A stretch of DNA of 64,000 bases. Source: Flexivirga caeni (GTDB taxonomy: Bacteria; Actinomycetota; Actinomycetes; Actinomycetales; Dermatophilaceae). The number at the start of each line of letters is the position of its first letter. Positions within the stretch are counted from its first letter, which is position 1. The notes under the pieces are model-generated. The model saw only the letters and a program-made list of their open reading frames with translations, was not told where the DNA came from and did no database searches. Positions 45,975 through 55,124 of this stretch are shown piece after piece. Both the position numbers and the translations under genes were made by a program. The DNA lies in NCBI RefSeq assembly GCF_003724155.1, contig NZ_RJJQ01000002.1, positions 62,001 through 126,000 on the forward strand, read 5' to 3'.

Positions 45975-46026
45975 GCTTCCGTCGGGTATGCCGATCGCGC
46001 GGTATGCCGCGCGATGTGTCTACTCG
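45975..46026. repeat. REP-like hairpin element, copy 2
   Basis: About 52 bp beginning GCTTCCGTCGGGTATGCCG and ending GATGTGTCTACTCG, with the hairpin ATCGCGC...GCGCGAT inside. It differs at one base from copy 4 (48093-48144). It marks the left side of the toxin-antitoxin segment, just after the Mur ligase/TPR gene. Confidence 0.85.
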
Positions 46027-46076
46027 AACGGATGGCAATGGCATTCCCGGGACGGCTGGCATCGGCTCAGTGGCTT

Positions 46077-46119
46077 TCCGAAACGCATACAGATACCCTC
46101 AGTGTGTCATCGTTTCGGA
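46077..46119 (+). promoter_or_regulatory. Probable AbiEi operator
   Basis: TCCGAAACG (46077-46085) and CGTTTCGGA (46111-46119) form a perfect 9-bp inverted repeat with 25 bp between arms, about 20 bp before the abiEi ATG. AbiEi antitoxins repress their own promoters through paired inverted repeats, so this is the likely site. Confidence 0.5.
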
Positions 46120-46140
46120 TGAGGGCGCTGAAGGAGTGGC

Positions 46141-46719
46141 ATGTCGACGATTGCTCTGCCTCCGGCGTTCACCCTCTCGGATGCTCGTGTCGCCGGCCTG
46201 CGGAAGGACCAGGTGTACGAGCTACTGGCCCACGGCCAGATCGAGCGGCTCGGCCGGGGGTTGTTCGTGCGACCGGAGTCCATTGACCCGACGTATCTCA
46301 CTCTTGCCGCAGCGACCGCCGCGCGACCCGCGGCGACGCTGTGCCTCACGAGTGCACTCGTCCGCCACGAGCTGAGTGATGCCATCCCGCTGAGCACGGA
46401 CATCGCCCTCCCGCGTGGAACCAGGCACCCTGTGGGACTGGAGCACGCTTCCTGGCACAGCTTCGACGTGGCGACCTTCGACATCGGTCGTGAGTTCGCC
46501 GATGCTGGCGAGGGGATGGAGGTCGCTCTGTATTCAGCGGAGCGGACGATCGTCGACTGCTTCCGCCTGATGCACCAGGAGGGCAACGATGTCGCCCACC
46601 TCGCCCTGCGGCGTTGGCTTTCCCGCCGTGGCAACTCTCCGTCGGCCTTGCTGAAGACGGCATCATCGTTCCCGAAGGCGTTGCCCCGGCTGCGTTCGGC
46701 TCTGGAGGTGCTGCTGTGA
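46141..46719 (+). CDS. AbiEi-family antitoxin/repressor
   Basis: 192 residues. N-terminal winged helix (FTLSDARVAGLRKDQVYELLAHGQIERLGRGLF) and C-terminal AbiEi antitoxin domain (SAERTIVDCFRLMHQEGNDVAHLALRRWL). Type IV antitoxin, partner of a nucleotidyltransferase toxin. The toxin gene starts within its stop codon (GTGA overlap) but is broken, so this copy is probably orphaned. Confidence 0.85.
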   Translation: MSTIALPPAFTLSDARVAGLRKDQVYELLAHGQIERLGRGLFVRPESIDPTYLTLAAATAARPAATLCLTSALVRHELSDAIPLSTDIALPRGTRHPVGLEHASWHSFDVATFDIGREFADAGEGMEVALYSAERTIVDCFRLMHQEGNDVAHLALRRWLSRRGNSPSALLKTASSFPKALPRLRSALEVLL

Positions 46720-47301
46720 CTCCGCCCGCGCCGGCCGGGAACACTCCCGAAGGACGCGCTTACAACGCACTGCGAAGTCTGGCACGGCGCCGTGGCAGGG
46801 ACCCCGCCGAATACTTCACGCTCTATGCGCTGGAAGGGTTTCTGGTGCGGCTCGCTGCGTCGGCGTATGCCGATGACGTCGTCCTCAAAGGGGGTGTGCT
46901 CCTCGCGGCATTCACGGCGAGGCGGCCGACCCGGGACATCGATCTCGCAGCCACTGGCTTCACCAATGACGTGCCAGACGTCGAACGACGAATCCAGCAG
47001 GTATGTGGCACAGGAGGTGGATGACGGGCTCACCTTTGACCCAGATTCGATCGACGGTGAGCTGATCCGAGATGACGCGGCCTACGCGGGAGTGCGGCGT
47101 TCGGATGGCCGCACGCTTGGCATCGGCACAGATCCCGCTGTTCGGCATATGCGACCGCCGCTGCTCCGAAGGACGAACTCAACTCGCGATGAGTGTGCTC
47201 CACCACCTGATCACCTTATGCAGGCGCTGACACATGACCAGCGGAAGGGCTGTCAGGACATCCATCAGCACGCAGCCCCGTTCCAGCCGCATTCGCGCTG
47301 A
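46716..47301 (+). pseudogene. AbiEii/AbiGii-type nucleotidyltransferase toxin, frameshifted and truncated
   Basis: The GTG at 46716 opens VTPPAPAGNTPEGRAYNALRS and runs to a stop at 47022-47024; it contains the family motif VLKGGVLLAAFTARRPTRDIDLA (KGG and DID metal ligands). The continuation (VAQEVDDGLTFDPDSIDGELIRDDAAYAGVR) is in the next frame, placing a frameshift near base 47000. After about 47100 the match fades, so the C-terminal half is missing or scrambled. A full-length toxin would be about 300 residues. The 294 bp up to the next gene are this remnant. Confidence 0.8.
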
Positions 47302-47318
47302 GCTGGCACAATAGACCT

Positions 47319-47537
47319 GTGACCACCCGTGAGCGGCTGCATCTGCTCGTCGACGATATGGACGACGAGCAGGTCGAGCGCGCTCTGCGGGTAGTTGGTC
47401 CGATTGTGCATCCCCGCTCTACCGACGCTGAACCTGGGCGGCAGCCCCTGCCTGATTTCGTAGGGAGCTTCGACAGCGGACGCCGCGACCTGTCCCAGCG
47501 GGTGGACGAGCTGCTTGCCGACGGCTTTGGTCGCTGA
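47319..47537 (+). CDS. Probable antitoxin of a PIN-domain pair
   Basis: 72 residues, GTG start. N-terminal RLHLLVDDMDDEQVERALRVV is helical; the C-terminus is acidic and Arg-rich (SFDSGRRDLSQRVDELLADGF). No family is certain, but its size and place 9 bp before a PIN toxin identify it as the likely antitoxin. Upstream AATAGA lies so close to the GTG that the message may be leaderless. Confidence 0.7.
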   Translation: MTTRERLHLLVDDMDDEQVERALRVVGPIVHPRSTDAEPGRQPLPDFVGSFDSGRRDLSQRVDELLADGFGR

Positions 47538-47546
47538 CCGTTCGTC

Positions 47547-47969
47547 GTGATTCTGGTCGACACCAACGTCATCGTGGCGCTGGCGGATAGGTCCGATACC
47601 GATCACGAACGCTGCCTTCGCTGGCTGGAAGAACAGACTGACGTGCTGGCCCTGCCGGTCACCGTTCTGGCTGAGGCGTGCTACCTCATCGACCGGTTCG
47701 GCGGCCCGACCGCAGAGGCGCGGTTCCTCGATTCGATGGGCAGTGAGCCTCACCGCCGCTTCCGTGTACTGGACCTCACTGACGGCGATCTGCGCCGAAT
47801 GTCCGAACTCGTCCGGCAGTATGCCGATCGGCGGATCGGCGGCACCGACGCCTCGCTGGTCGCGGTCGCCGAACGGCTTGGCGTCACCACCATCGCCACC
47901 GTAAACCGCAGAGACTTCGACAACGTACGACCCCGCCACCTGCCCGCCTTCACCATTGTCCCCACGTAG
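47547..47969 (+). CDS. PIN-domain toxin (VapC-like RNase)
   Basis: 140 residues. PIN motifs: ILVDTNVIVALADRSD (first Asp), LAEACYLIDRFGG (Glu) and GGTDASLVAVAERLGVTTIATVNRRDFDNVR (Asp residues). VapC toxins cleave tRNA or other RNA. Complete and downstream of its presumed antitoxin, so probably functional. Confidence 0.88.
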   Translation: MILVDTNVIVALADRSDTDHERCLRWLEEQTDVLALPVTVLAEACYLIDRFGGPTAEARFLDSMGSEPHRRFRVLDLTDGDLRRMSELVRQYADRRIGGTDASLVAVAERLGVTTIATVNRRDFDNVRPRHLPAFTIVPT

Positions 47970-48033
47970 AGCGCCCGACTCCGCGGTCTGGGAGTAGCAG
48001 CCGGCTGGAGATGACGAAGGTTCGCGTTACCCA

Positions 48034-48081
48034 GCCGTCGGGTATGCCGATCGCGCGGTATGGCGCGCGCTGGGCATACTC
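48034..48081. repeat. REP-like hairpin element, copy 3
   Basis: GCCGTCGGGTATGCCGATCG, then GCGG and the CGCGCGCTGGGCATACTC end. The first half matches copies 2 and 4, the second half matches copy 1 at 24378-24394, so it looks like a mosaic of the two forms. Followed 11 bp later by copy 4. Confidence 0.8.
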
Positions 48082-48092
48082 CTGAGAGCAGC

Positions 48093-48144
48093 GCTTCCGT
48101 CGGGTATGCCGATCGCGCGGTATGGCGCGCGATGTGTCTACTCG
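48093..48144. repeat. REP-like hairpin element, copy 4
   Basis: Nearly identical to copy 2 (one G/C difference in about 52 bp). The reverse strand of its end provides the stop codon (48138-48140) and last residues of the nucleotidyltransferase gene. Right border of the toxin-antitoxin segment. Confidence 0.85.
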
Positions 48145-48809
48145 TGGGGGTAACGAGGGACCGGAGGCGCCGCGGTCAGCCACGGGTGACCGGGAAGGGT
48201 GCGGTCGAGCATCTCCTGGAGCCAGTGACGTTGCGCCGCGTCCAGCAGCGGCCACGTGGCGTCGAAATCTACCTGGTCCTTGGGCCGGAGACCGCGGGCC
48301 TTGTAGAGCAGCTGGATCTCGGGGCGCAGGTAGGGAAGGCCGTCCCGGTGCCACAGGGCTTCGTCCATTGGCCGGGTGATCGACGAATCACGTTTGTAGA
48401 CCCACGTTTTCGCGTTTCCTGGGGCGAGCAGCACGTCATACTCCCACGGCTGGTCCCAGCCGGGGCGCAGCCAGATCTGTTCGGCGCCGTCGTGGGCGCG
48501 CTCGTCGAACAGTGCAGGGTCGTCGGCGAACACCGGTTTCAGCGCACCTGACCCGGCGGCCCAGACGTCATACCGTCCTCGCACGAAGTCGCGGAACGTC
48601 TCGACCTCGGCGCGCAGGATCGAGATGTCGCAATCCTCGTGGGACCGCGGCACGCCGGTGAACGCCTCGATCGCCCAGCCGCCCGCGACGAACCAGGTGC
48701 CGGGATATCCGTCGACGAGCGCGCGGGCGTCGCCGGGTGTGCGGCTGCGCCACGGCCCGTAGACCGCCGTGAACTGCTCCTCGGTCGGAGACCACGAAGT
48801 GGGTGCCAT
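48138..48809 (-). CDS. Nucleotidyltransferase-fold protein (AadB/PF10706-like)
   Basis: 223 residues. WFVAGGWAIEAFTGVPRSHEDCDISIL carries the GGWA and DxD-like acidic motif of the aminoglycoside-2''-adenylyltransferase-like family; also LPYLRPEIQLLYKARGLRPKDQVDF. The family includes many proteins with no known substrate, and resistance is not implied. The ATG at 48809 is 9 bp after cphA, so it is the last gene of the glgC-serB-cphB-cphA operon. Its stop lies in a REP-like repeat, hinting at an altered C-terminus. Confidence 0.75.
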   Translation of the reverse strand: MAPTSWSPTEEQFTAVYGPWRSRTPGDARALVDGYPGTWFVAGGWAIEAFTGVPRSHEDCDISILRAEVETFRDFVRGRYDVWAAGSGALKPVFADDPALFDERAHDGAEQIWLRPGWDQPWEYDVLLAPGNAKTWVYKRDSSITRPMDEALWHRDGLPYLRPEIQLLYKARGLRPKDQVDFDATWPLLDAAQRHWLQEMLDRTLPGHPWLTAAPPVPRYPHE

Positions 48810-48818
48810 CACCAAGCC

Positions 48819-51647
48819 CTACGGAGTGCCTGGCTCGTCACTAGTCTCGAGCCGTTCGCCGTCGGCCGTGCCGGCTTCCGTCGTCAGTTGCTGCGGGTCG
48901 AGGTCGGGGTCACCGGGTCGCTCGTCGTCGGTGTGCGCACCGGCATTTGCCTGGTGGGTAAAGGTTTCCAGTTCGGCGAGGACCGCTGCGTGCTGGTCGA
49001 CGCAGAGCATCACCAGATCGCCGGGGTTCGCCAGGTGCACCGCGTGCCGGGTGGCCTCGAGTTCGTTCAGGACGATGAACACCTGGCGGCAGCGGGCTCC
49101 GGCGGTCATCGCTTCCCGCACGCCCTCCTCGACCAGCCCGGCCGCGACGCCGGGCGCGCGCCGGCGCAGGTTGTCGTCCTCCCGCACGATGAGGATGTCG
49201 AAATACTGCGCAGCCGCCCGGCCGAGCTCGCGAATGTCCTCGTCCCGGCGGTCACCGGCCGCACCGACCATGCCGATCCGGGAGATGCGGTGATCGGCCG
49301 CGCCCTGGCGCTGCTCGACGTACCCCTGCACGAACTCGCCGAGGCGGTGCATGCCGGGCGGATTGTGGCAGTAGTCGACGAAGACCTCGGCGTGGTTGAC
49401 CTCAACCCGGTTGAGCCGGCCGGGGGACAGGTAGTAGGTCGTCGTGAACGTTCGCAGACCCTGCCGGATGTCGTGCAGCGGCGCCCCTGCCGCGAACGCC
49501 GCGCCGGCCGCCGCCAGTGCGTTGGCGACGTTCATCCGGGCGGTGCCGCCGAAGGTGGAGGGCAGCAGGTGCGTCCACGCCAGCGGCATCGCACGCCGGC
49601 CCTGCTTCAGCACGATCATCTCGCCGCGGTCGGACGGTTCGAGCACGACAGCGCGAGCGCCGCGGCGGCACCGCTCGTCGATGAAGTCGCGCACTCGGCT
49701 GCCGGGCGGCTCCATCGAGAACCACACGACCGTGCCCGAGCACCGGCGGCGCATCGCGCGCACCAGCGGGTCGTCGGCATTCAGCACGGCATATCCGTCG
49801 CGCGGAACGGCTTCCACCACAACGGATTTCACGCGGGCAAGCTGTTCGAGGGTGTCGATGCCGTGCATGCCGAGGTGGTCCGGCGCGATGTTGGTGACGA
49901 TCGCGATGTCGTTGCGGTCGTAGCCCAGCCCCTCCCGGAGGATGCCGCCTCGGGCGACCTCCAGGACCGCAAAGTCGACGCGCGGGTTCTGCAACACCAT
50001 GCGTGCCGAGCGCGGACCCGAAGCGTCGGCCTTAATGACCAGCCGCTCGTCGATCACGATGCCGTCGGTGGACGTCATGCCGACCTTGCGGCCCAGGCCC
50101 TTCATGATGTGCGCCAGCATGCGCGACGTGGTCGTCTTGCCGTTGGTGCCGGTCACCGCGACGATCGGCACCCGGGACGGCGCACCCGGCGGAAACAGAA
50201 GATCGACAACGGGTTTCGCGATGAACTGTGGTTCGCCCACCGTCGGGTGCGTGTGCATCCGGAAGCCGGGTGCCGCGTTGACCTCGCAGATCGCGCCGCC
50301 CGTCTCCCGCACCGGCGCCGTGATGTCCGGGCAGATGAAGTCGATGCCGGCGACGTCCAGGCCGATGAGTTGCGCTGCCTCCTCGGCGATTTCGACGTTG
50401 TCGGGGTGTGCGTCGAAGGTGCGGTCGATCGAGATGCCACCCGTCGACATGTTGCCGGTCAGCGCCAGTTTGACCATTTCGTCGGCGGGCGGGACGTCAG
50501 TGAGCTCGTAGCCCTGCTCACGAACCAGGGCCACCGCGGCGTCGTCGACCGCGATGCGGGTGAGCACCTTCTCGTGCCCGACGCCGCGGCGCGGATCGGA
50601 GTTGGTGATCTCGACGAGTTCGCCCACGGTGTGCGTGCCGTCGCCGACGACGTGTGCCGGCACGCGCTCGGCGATCGCCGCCATCCGGCCACCGATGATC
50701 AGGCACCGGTAGTCCTTGCCGGTGATGAACGACTCGACCTGCACCACGCCACGACGGCTCTGCTCGACAGCGAGCGGAAACGCCGTCCGAACCGCCTCCT
50801 CAGACTGCAAGTCAAGGATCACGCCGCGGCCGTGGTTGCCGTCCAGCGGCTTGATGACGACCGGGAAACCGATGGAGCGGGCCGCCTCCGCCGCACCCTC
50901 CGCGGTGCGCACGGTGATCGCCTTGGGCACGGGCAGCCCGGCGGAGCCGAGGAGAATCGCGGTCAGGTTCTTGTCGCCCGCGATGTCGACCGCCAGCGCC
51001 GACGTGCGCGAGGTCATGGTCGCGCGGATCCGCTGCGCGTGGACGCCCTGCCCGAGCTGCACCAGCGAGTGCTGGTTGAGCCGCGTCCAGGGGATGTCCC
51101 GGCTGACGGCTTCCTCGATGATCGCTGCCGTCGACGGGCCGAAGGCGGTGCGCCCGGCCAGTCGCAGGAAGCGGTCCAGCTCCGTGCCGAAGTCGAAATC
51201 GGCTGTGGGAATGATCAATTCGTTGACGACGCGCACGGCGAGATCACCGGCTGCGACGCCGACGCGCTCGTCGTAGAAACCGAAGATCACGTTGTAGATG
51301 CCCGGCCGGTCCTTCTCACCACGGGTCTTGCCACGGCGCTGATCGTGGCCCGCCTCCTGCTGCAGCTGCAGCGCGACGTGCTCGGTGACGTGTCCGAGCC
51401 AGGTGCCTTCGCGCAGTCGTTCGACAAAGCCGCCGCGGTGTCCTCGCGAGCAGGTGTGCTCGGCCAGGCCGGGCAGCCACTCCAGCAGCGCATCGGTGAA
51501 GCCGGGCAGCGTATCGGTGGGGAAGTCCTCCAACTCACCGAGGCCGACAAGCAGGTGCACGGCCGGGCCGTAGTGCCAGATGTTCGGCCCGCGGTAGACG
51601 CGTGAGCGCAGGACTTTCAGCTGGCCGGTCGTCGGGGACTGCTCCAT
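48819..51647 (-). CDS. cphA: Cyanophycin synthetase
   Basis: 942 residues. N-domain (YRGPNIWHYGPAVHLLV, HVTEHVALQLQQEAG), ATP-grasp domain (about 215-475; VVIKPLDGNHGRGV, KDYRCLIIGGRMAAIAERVPAHVVGDG, GAICEVNAAPGFRMH) and a C-terminal Mur ligase domain (P-loop VAVTGTNGKTTTSRMLAHI, about 497; NIAPDHLGMHGIDTLEQLARVK). Makes multi-L-arginyl-poly-L-aspartate, a nitrogen and carbon store: the ATP-grasp part adds Asp to the backbone and the Mur part adds Arg to side chains. An acidic tail of about 35 residues follows the fold. 33 bp after cphB. Confidence 0.96.
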   Translation of the reverse strand: MEQSPTTGQLKVLRSRVYRGPNIWHYGPAVHLLVGLGELEDFPTDTLPGFTDALLEWLPGLAEHTCSRGHRGGFVERLREGTWLGHVTEHVALQLQQEAGHDQRRGKTRGEKDRPGIYNVIFGFYDERVGVAAGDLAVRVVNELIIPTADFDFGTELDRFLRLAGRTAFGPSTAAIIEEAVSRDIPWTRLNQHSLVQLGQGVHAQRIRATMTSRTSALAVDIAGDKNLTAILLGSAGLPVPKAITVRTAEGAAEAARSIGFPVVIKPLDGNHGRGVILDLQSEEAVRTAFPLAVEQSRRGVVQVESFITGKDYRCLIIGGRMAAIAERVPAHVVGDGTHTVGELVEITNSDPRRGVGHEKVLTRIAVDDAAVALVREQGYELTDVPPADEMVKLALTGNMSTGGISIDRTFDAHPDNVEIAEEAAQLIGLDVAGIDFICPDITAPVRETGGAICEVNAAPGFRMHTHPTVGEPQFIAKPVVDLLFPPGAPSRVPIVAVTGTNGKTTTSRMLAHIMKGLGRKVGMTSTDGIVIDERLVIKADASGPRSARMVLQNPRVDFAVLEVARGGILREGLGYDRNDIAIVTNIAPDHLGMHGIDTLEQLARVKSVVVEAVPRDGYAVLNADDPLVRAMRRRCSGTVVWFSMEPPGSRVRDFIDERCRRGARAVVLEPSDRGEMIVLKQGRRAMPLAWTHLLPSTFGGTARMNVANALAAAGAAFAAGAPLHDIRQGLRTFTTTYYLSPGRLNRVEVNHAEVFVDYCHNPPGMHRLGEFVQGYVEQRQGAADHRISRIGMVGAAGDRRDEDIRELGRAAAQYFDILIVREDDNLRRRAPGVAAGLVEEGVREAMTAGARCRQVFIVLNELEATRHAVHLANPGDLVMLCVDQHAAVLAELETFTHQANAGAHTDDERPGDPDLDPQQLTTEAGTADGERLETSDEPGTP

Positions 51648-51680
51648 CGCCGTGCTCCTCTCGTGGTGCTCGTATGCCGG

Positions 51681-52565
51681 TCAGCGGCGCAGCGCCGCAG
51701 CGGCGGTCGCCGTGTCGTGCCGGTCTCTGCTGGTGGAGACCGCCAGGTCGGCATACTTCTCGTCGAAGTCGGTCAGCGTCGCCGTCTCCAGGTCGAAGGT
51801 CGCGCCGAACGGCAGCGTGTGCACGATCGCGCCCGTGACCAGCAGCGGGGCGTCGCGCTCGGCCTCGTGCGCGTCGGTGACCGCGGTGCGTGCGTCGACC
51901 ACGAAGACCGCGCCTGAGCCGACCACGGTCAGCTCGGTGCCGTCGGTGATCTCCGCGGCAGTGTCCTCGTCGATGCCCATGCCGAGCAGGCTCGGGGAAG
52001 AGGCGACGAGGGACAGCAGCCGCCCATAGCGCGCCCGCTGGTCGAAGTGCTGGTCGACGATGACGCCCGGCAACAGCCCGAGGCCTGCGGTCAGCTGGCT
52101 GGACCGCTGCCGTGGGGTGACGCCCTCGTCGCCCATGGAGATCATGAACTGGCTCATGATGGACGCACCGGCGGACGTGCCGGCGATGACCGCGCCACGT
52201 TCATATGCCCGCAGGATCGCGGCTCCCAGCGGCGTGCCGACGATGAGCTGGCTGAGCCGCAACTGGTTGCCGCCGGAGAGGAACACGCCCGTCGCCTGGT
52301 CGATCAGCGCCACCAGGCCGGCGTCGCTGCTGTGCGCGCGGTCGGGCGGATTGACGGCGTCGATCTGCGGTGCCCCGAGGCGGGAGAAGACGGTCGAGTA
52401 GACCTCGACGACCTCGTCGGGCACCGAGGATGCGGTCGGTATGACGACGATCCGCGATTTTCGACCGCCGGCGAGGCGCACGAAGCGCCGCAGGATCGTG
52501 ACCCGGCCGACCTTGTCCTCCGCGCCGCCGATGATCAGGAGGGATCGGGTCGCAGGTTCAGGCAT
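51681..52565 (-). CDS. cphB: Cyanophycinase
   Basis: 294 residues, peptidase S51 family. LLIIGGAEDK at the N-terminus, nucleophile serine in AGTSAGASIM, and GVIVDQHFDQRARYGRL and GMGIDEDTAAEI. Cleaves cyanophycin to beta-Asp-Arg dipeptides. The ATG at 52563-52565 overlaps the serB end by 8 bp; cphA follows. The CphB-CphA pair shows that polymer turnover and synthesis are encoded together. Confidence 0.95.
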   Translation of the reverse strand: MPEPATRSLLIIGGAEDKVGRVTILRRFVRLAGGRKSRIVVIPTASSVPDEVVEVYSTVFSRLGAPQIDAVNPPDRAHSSDAGLVALIDQATGVFLSGGNQLRLSQLIVGTPLGAAILRAYERGAVIAGTSAGASIMSQFMISMGDEGVTPRQRSSQLTAGLGLLPGVIVDQHFDQRARYGRLLSLVASSPSLLGMGIDEDTAAEITDGTELTVVGSGAVFVVDARTAVTDAHEAERDAPLLVTGAIVHTLPFGATFDLETATLTDFDEKYADLAVSTSRDRHDTATAAAALRR

Positions 52566-53835
52566 GGGGTGAGTCTAGGGAAGCTGCGCCGGCTGCGCGG
52601 GACGTCTCATGGCCCGTCGCGTCACCGCCGGCCGCAACCCGGTCGGCTTCGTCGACCTCGTCGCGGGAGATGCCGAGCATGAACAGCACCGTGTCCAGAT
52701 AGGGGACGCTGACACTCGCGTCCGCCTGGTCGCGCACGACCGGCTTGGCGTTGAACGCGATGCCAAGGCCTGCTGCGGCCAGCATGTCCAGGTCGTTCGC
52801 GCCGTCGCCGATGGCAACGGTGCGCGACAGCGGCAGGTTTTCTGCGTCGGCAAAACGCCGTAGTGCCAAGGCTTTTCCGGCCCGGTCCACGATCTCGCCG
52901 TCAACTCGCCCGGTCAGGCGCCCGTCGCGCACTTCGAGCCGGTTGGCGTGCGCGTGGTCGATGCCGAGATCGGTGGCGAGCGGGCCGACGATCTCCAGGA
53001 AACCACCGGAGACGACCGCGACCGCATACCCGAGCCGCTGCACGGTGCGCACCAGGGTGCGGGCGCCCGGGGTGAGGCGCACGGCACGCCGCACCTCGCC
53101 GAAGACGGACACGTCCAGGCCGGCCAGACAGCCCACCCGCTCGCGCAGGCTGGCCGCGAAGTCGAGTTCGCCGCGCATGGCGCGCTCGGTCACTTCCGCG
53201 ACTTCCCGCTCGCGTCCGGCGTGGGCGGCGAGCAGTTCGATCACCTCGTCCTGGATCAGCGTGCTGTCGACGTCCATCACGAGCAGCCGCTTGCCGCGCC
53301 GGGCGAGACCGCCCGGGGCGACGGCCAGGTCGAGGCTGCGTTCGGCCGCGATGAGCGCCAGTGTGCGGCGCAGCGACGGCACGTCGGCGCCCGACAGATC
53401 GAACTCGATGGTCGTGACCGGGTCGCGCGACAACCGGCGGATGCGGTCGATGTTCGCGCCCTGGCGCCCGATGGCGGCGGTGACCTCGGCGAGGTCGTCC
53501 GCACCCAGCGGACTGCCGAGCACGACGACCGACGCGCGGCCGGTGCGGCGGGACGGGTTGTCACCGTGACCGGGCTCGACACTCGCGTTCAGCCCGTGCC
53601 GGTCAGCCAGTTGGTCGATCGCGCCGGAGAGCTCGTCCGCCGGGCCGGTCGGCTGCAGCAGCGCGGTCAGCAGCAGGCGGCCGCGCACGACCGCCTGCTC
53701 GAGGTCGAGCACGTGCGAGCCCGACTGCGCGGCAACCGCGAGCAGATCTGCGCTGACGCCCGGCCGATCCGTGCCGACGAGGGTGATCAGGACGGTCGGG
53801 TATGGCGAGTCATGCTGCGTGCCAGGCGAATTCAC
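52558..53835 (-). CDS. serB: Phosphoserine phosphatase with ACT domains
   Basis: 425 residues. N-terminal ACT region ([20 protein letters not shown]), second ACT-like repeat ([21 protein letters not shown]), then the HAD phosphatase with [16 protein letters not shown] and [17 protein letters not shown]. Last step of serine synthesis; ACT domains suggest serine feedback. The GTG at 53835 overlaps the glgC stop (GTGA). Sits between glgC and cphB. Confidence 0.95.
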   Translation of the reverse strand: MNSPGTQHDSPYPTVLITLVGTDRPGVSADLLAVAAQSGSHVLDLEQAVVRGRLLLTALLQPTGPADELSGAIDQLADRHGLNASVEPGHGDNPSRRTGRASVVVLGSPLGADDLAEVTAAIGRQGANIDRIRRLSRDPVTTIEFDLSGADVPSLRRTLALIAAERSLDLAVAPGGLARRGKRLLVMDVDSTLIQDEVIELLAAHAGREREVAEVTERAMRGELDFAASLRERVGCLAGLDVSVFGEVRRAVRLTPGARTLVRTVQRLGYAVAVVSGGFLEIVGPLATDLGIDHAHANRLEVRDGRLTGRVDGEIVDRAGKALALRRFADAENLPLSRTVAIGDGANDLDMLAAAGLGIAFNAKPVVRDQADASVSVPYLDTVLFMLGISRDEVDEADRVAAGGDATGHETSRAAGAASLDSPHA

Positions 53836-55082
53836 GCGGTGATGACCGCACCCTTGCCGACCACGGTGATGCCCGAGTCGGTCACGGTGAAGCCACGCGC
53901 CCGATCGTCGTCGGCGTTGAGGCCGATGCTGGCACCCTCCGGCACCCGTACGTCCTTGTCGATGATCGCGCGGCGAATCCGGCAGTAGCGCCCGACGTCG
54001 ACATTGTCCATCAGGATCGAGTCGTCGACCTGGGCGAAGGAGTGGGTGCGCACGTTCGGCGAGAGCACCGAGTTGCCGATCAGCGCCCCACTGACGATGC
54101 ACCCCGGGGAGATCATCGATCCGGTCGCCATGCCGCTGCGGTCGGAGGCGCCGTGCACGAACTTGGCCGGGGGCAGCCCGGCGTCGCTGGTGCGGATCGG
54201 CCAGGCGTAGTTGTAGAGATTGAAGATCGGGTGGATCGAGACCAGGTCCATGTGTGAGTCGTAGAAGGAGTCGATGGTCCCCACGTCTCGCCAGTAGCCG
54301 AAGTCCCGCTCGGTCGCGCCGGGAATGACGTTGTCGCGGAAGTCGTAGGCATGTGCCTCGCCGCGCTCGACGAACGCCGGGATGATGTTGCCGCCCATGT
54401 CGTGCTTGCTGTCGTCGTCCTCAGCGTCGGCCACCACGGCCTCGACGAGCGCGTCGGTGTCGAAGACGTAGTTGCCCATGGACGCGAGGACCTCGCCTGG
54501 GGAGTCGGCGAGACCGACCGGGTCCGAAGGCTTTTCACGGAACGCGCTGATCTTCTGGCCGGCACCGTCGGCGAGCTCGATGACGCCGAACTGGTCGGCC
54601 AGCTCGATCGGCTGGCGGATCGCGGCGACGCTCGCCCGGGCGCCGGACTCGATGTGCTGGTCCACCATCTGGGCGAAGTCCATGCGGTAGACGTGGTCGG
54701 CACCGGCGACGACCACGATGTCCGGCTTCTCGTCGTGGATCAGGTTGAGGCTCTGATAGATCGCGTCGGCGGACCCGGCGAACCATTGCTTGCCCACCCG
54801 CTGCTGGGCGGGCACCGGCGCGACGTAGTTGCCGAGCAGCGTCGACATCCGCCACGTCTTAGTGATGTGCCGGTCGAGACTGTGCGACTTGTACTGCGTC
54901 AGCACGACCATTTTCAGGTAGCCGCTGTTCGCGATGTTGGACAGGGCGAAATCGATCAGCCGGTAGATGCCGCCGAACGGCACCGCCGGTTTCGCGCGGT
55001 CGGCCGTGAGCGGCATGAGTCGCTTGCCCTCGCCGCCAGCGAGAACGATTGCCAGGACAGAAGGACCGTTGCGTCGCGCCAT
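53832..55082 (-). CDS. glgC: Glucose-1-phosphate adenylyltransferase
   Basis: 416 residues. [30 protein letters not shown] nucleotide-binding start, a left-handed beta-helix C-terminus ([31 protein letters not shown]). Makes ADP-glucose for glycogen. First gene of a five-gene minus-strand run; divergent from glgA with 42 bp between starts, so the two probably share a control region. Confidence 0.97.
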   Translation of the reverse strand: MARRNGPSVLAIVLAGGEGKRLMPLTADRAKPAVPFGGIYRLIDFALSNIANSGYLKMVVLTQYKSHSLDRHITKTWRMSTLLGNYVAPVPAQQRVGKQWFAGSADAIYQSLNLIHDEKPDIVVVAGADHVYRMDFAQMVDQHIESGARASVAAIRQPIELADQFGVIELADGAGQKISAFREKPSDPVGLADSPGEVLASMGNYVFDTDALVEAVVADAEDDDSKHDMGGNIIPAFVERGEAHAYDFRDNVIPGATERDFGYWRDVGTIDSFYDSHMDLVSIHPIFNLYNYAWPIRTSDAGLPPAKFVHGASDRSGMATGSMISPGCIVSGALIGNSVLSPNVRTHSFAQVDDSILMDNVDVGRYCRIRRAIIDKDVRVPEGASIGLNADDDRARGFTVTDSGITVVGKGAVITA

Positions 55083-55124
55083 ACACAGACCTTAGAGGTC
55101 GGAAAGGCGCTAGCGTCAGTCGGT

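Noticed and set aside
48138-48809. Calling the nucleotidyltransferase-like gene an aminoglycoside-resistance gene
   Set aside because: Resemblance is only to a broad fold family, and its operon context suggests another role.
48639-51605. Very long open frame (988 codons) on the plus strand opposite cphA
   Set aside because: High G+C makes long antisense frames common. It lacks recognisable motifs, covers several unrelated genes' ends and conflicts with the strongly supported cphA frame.
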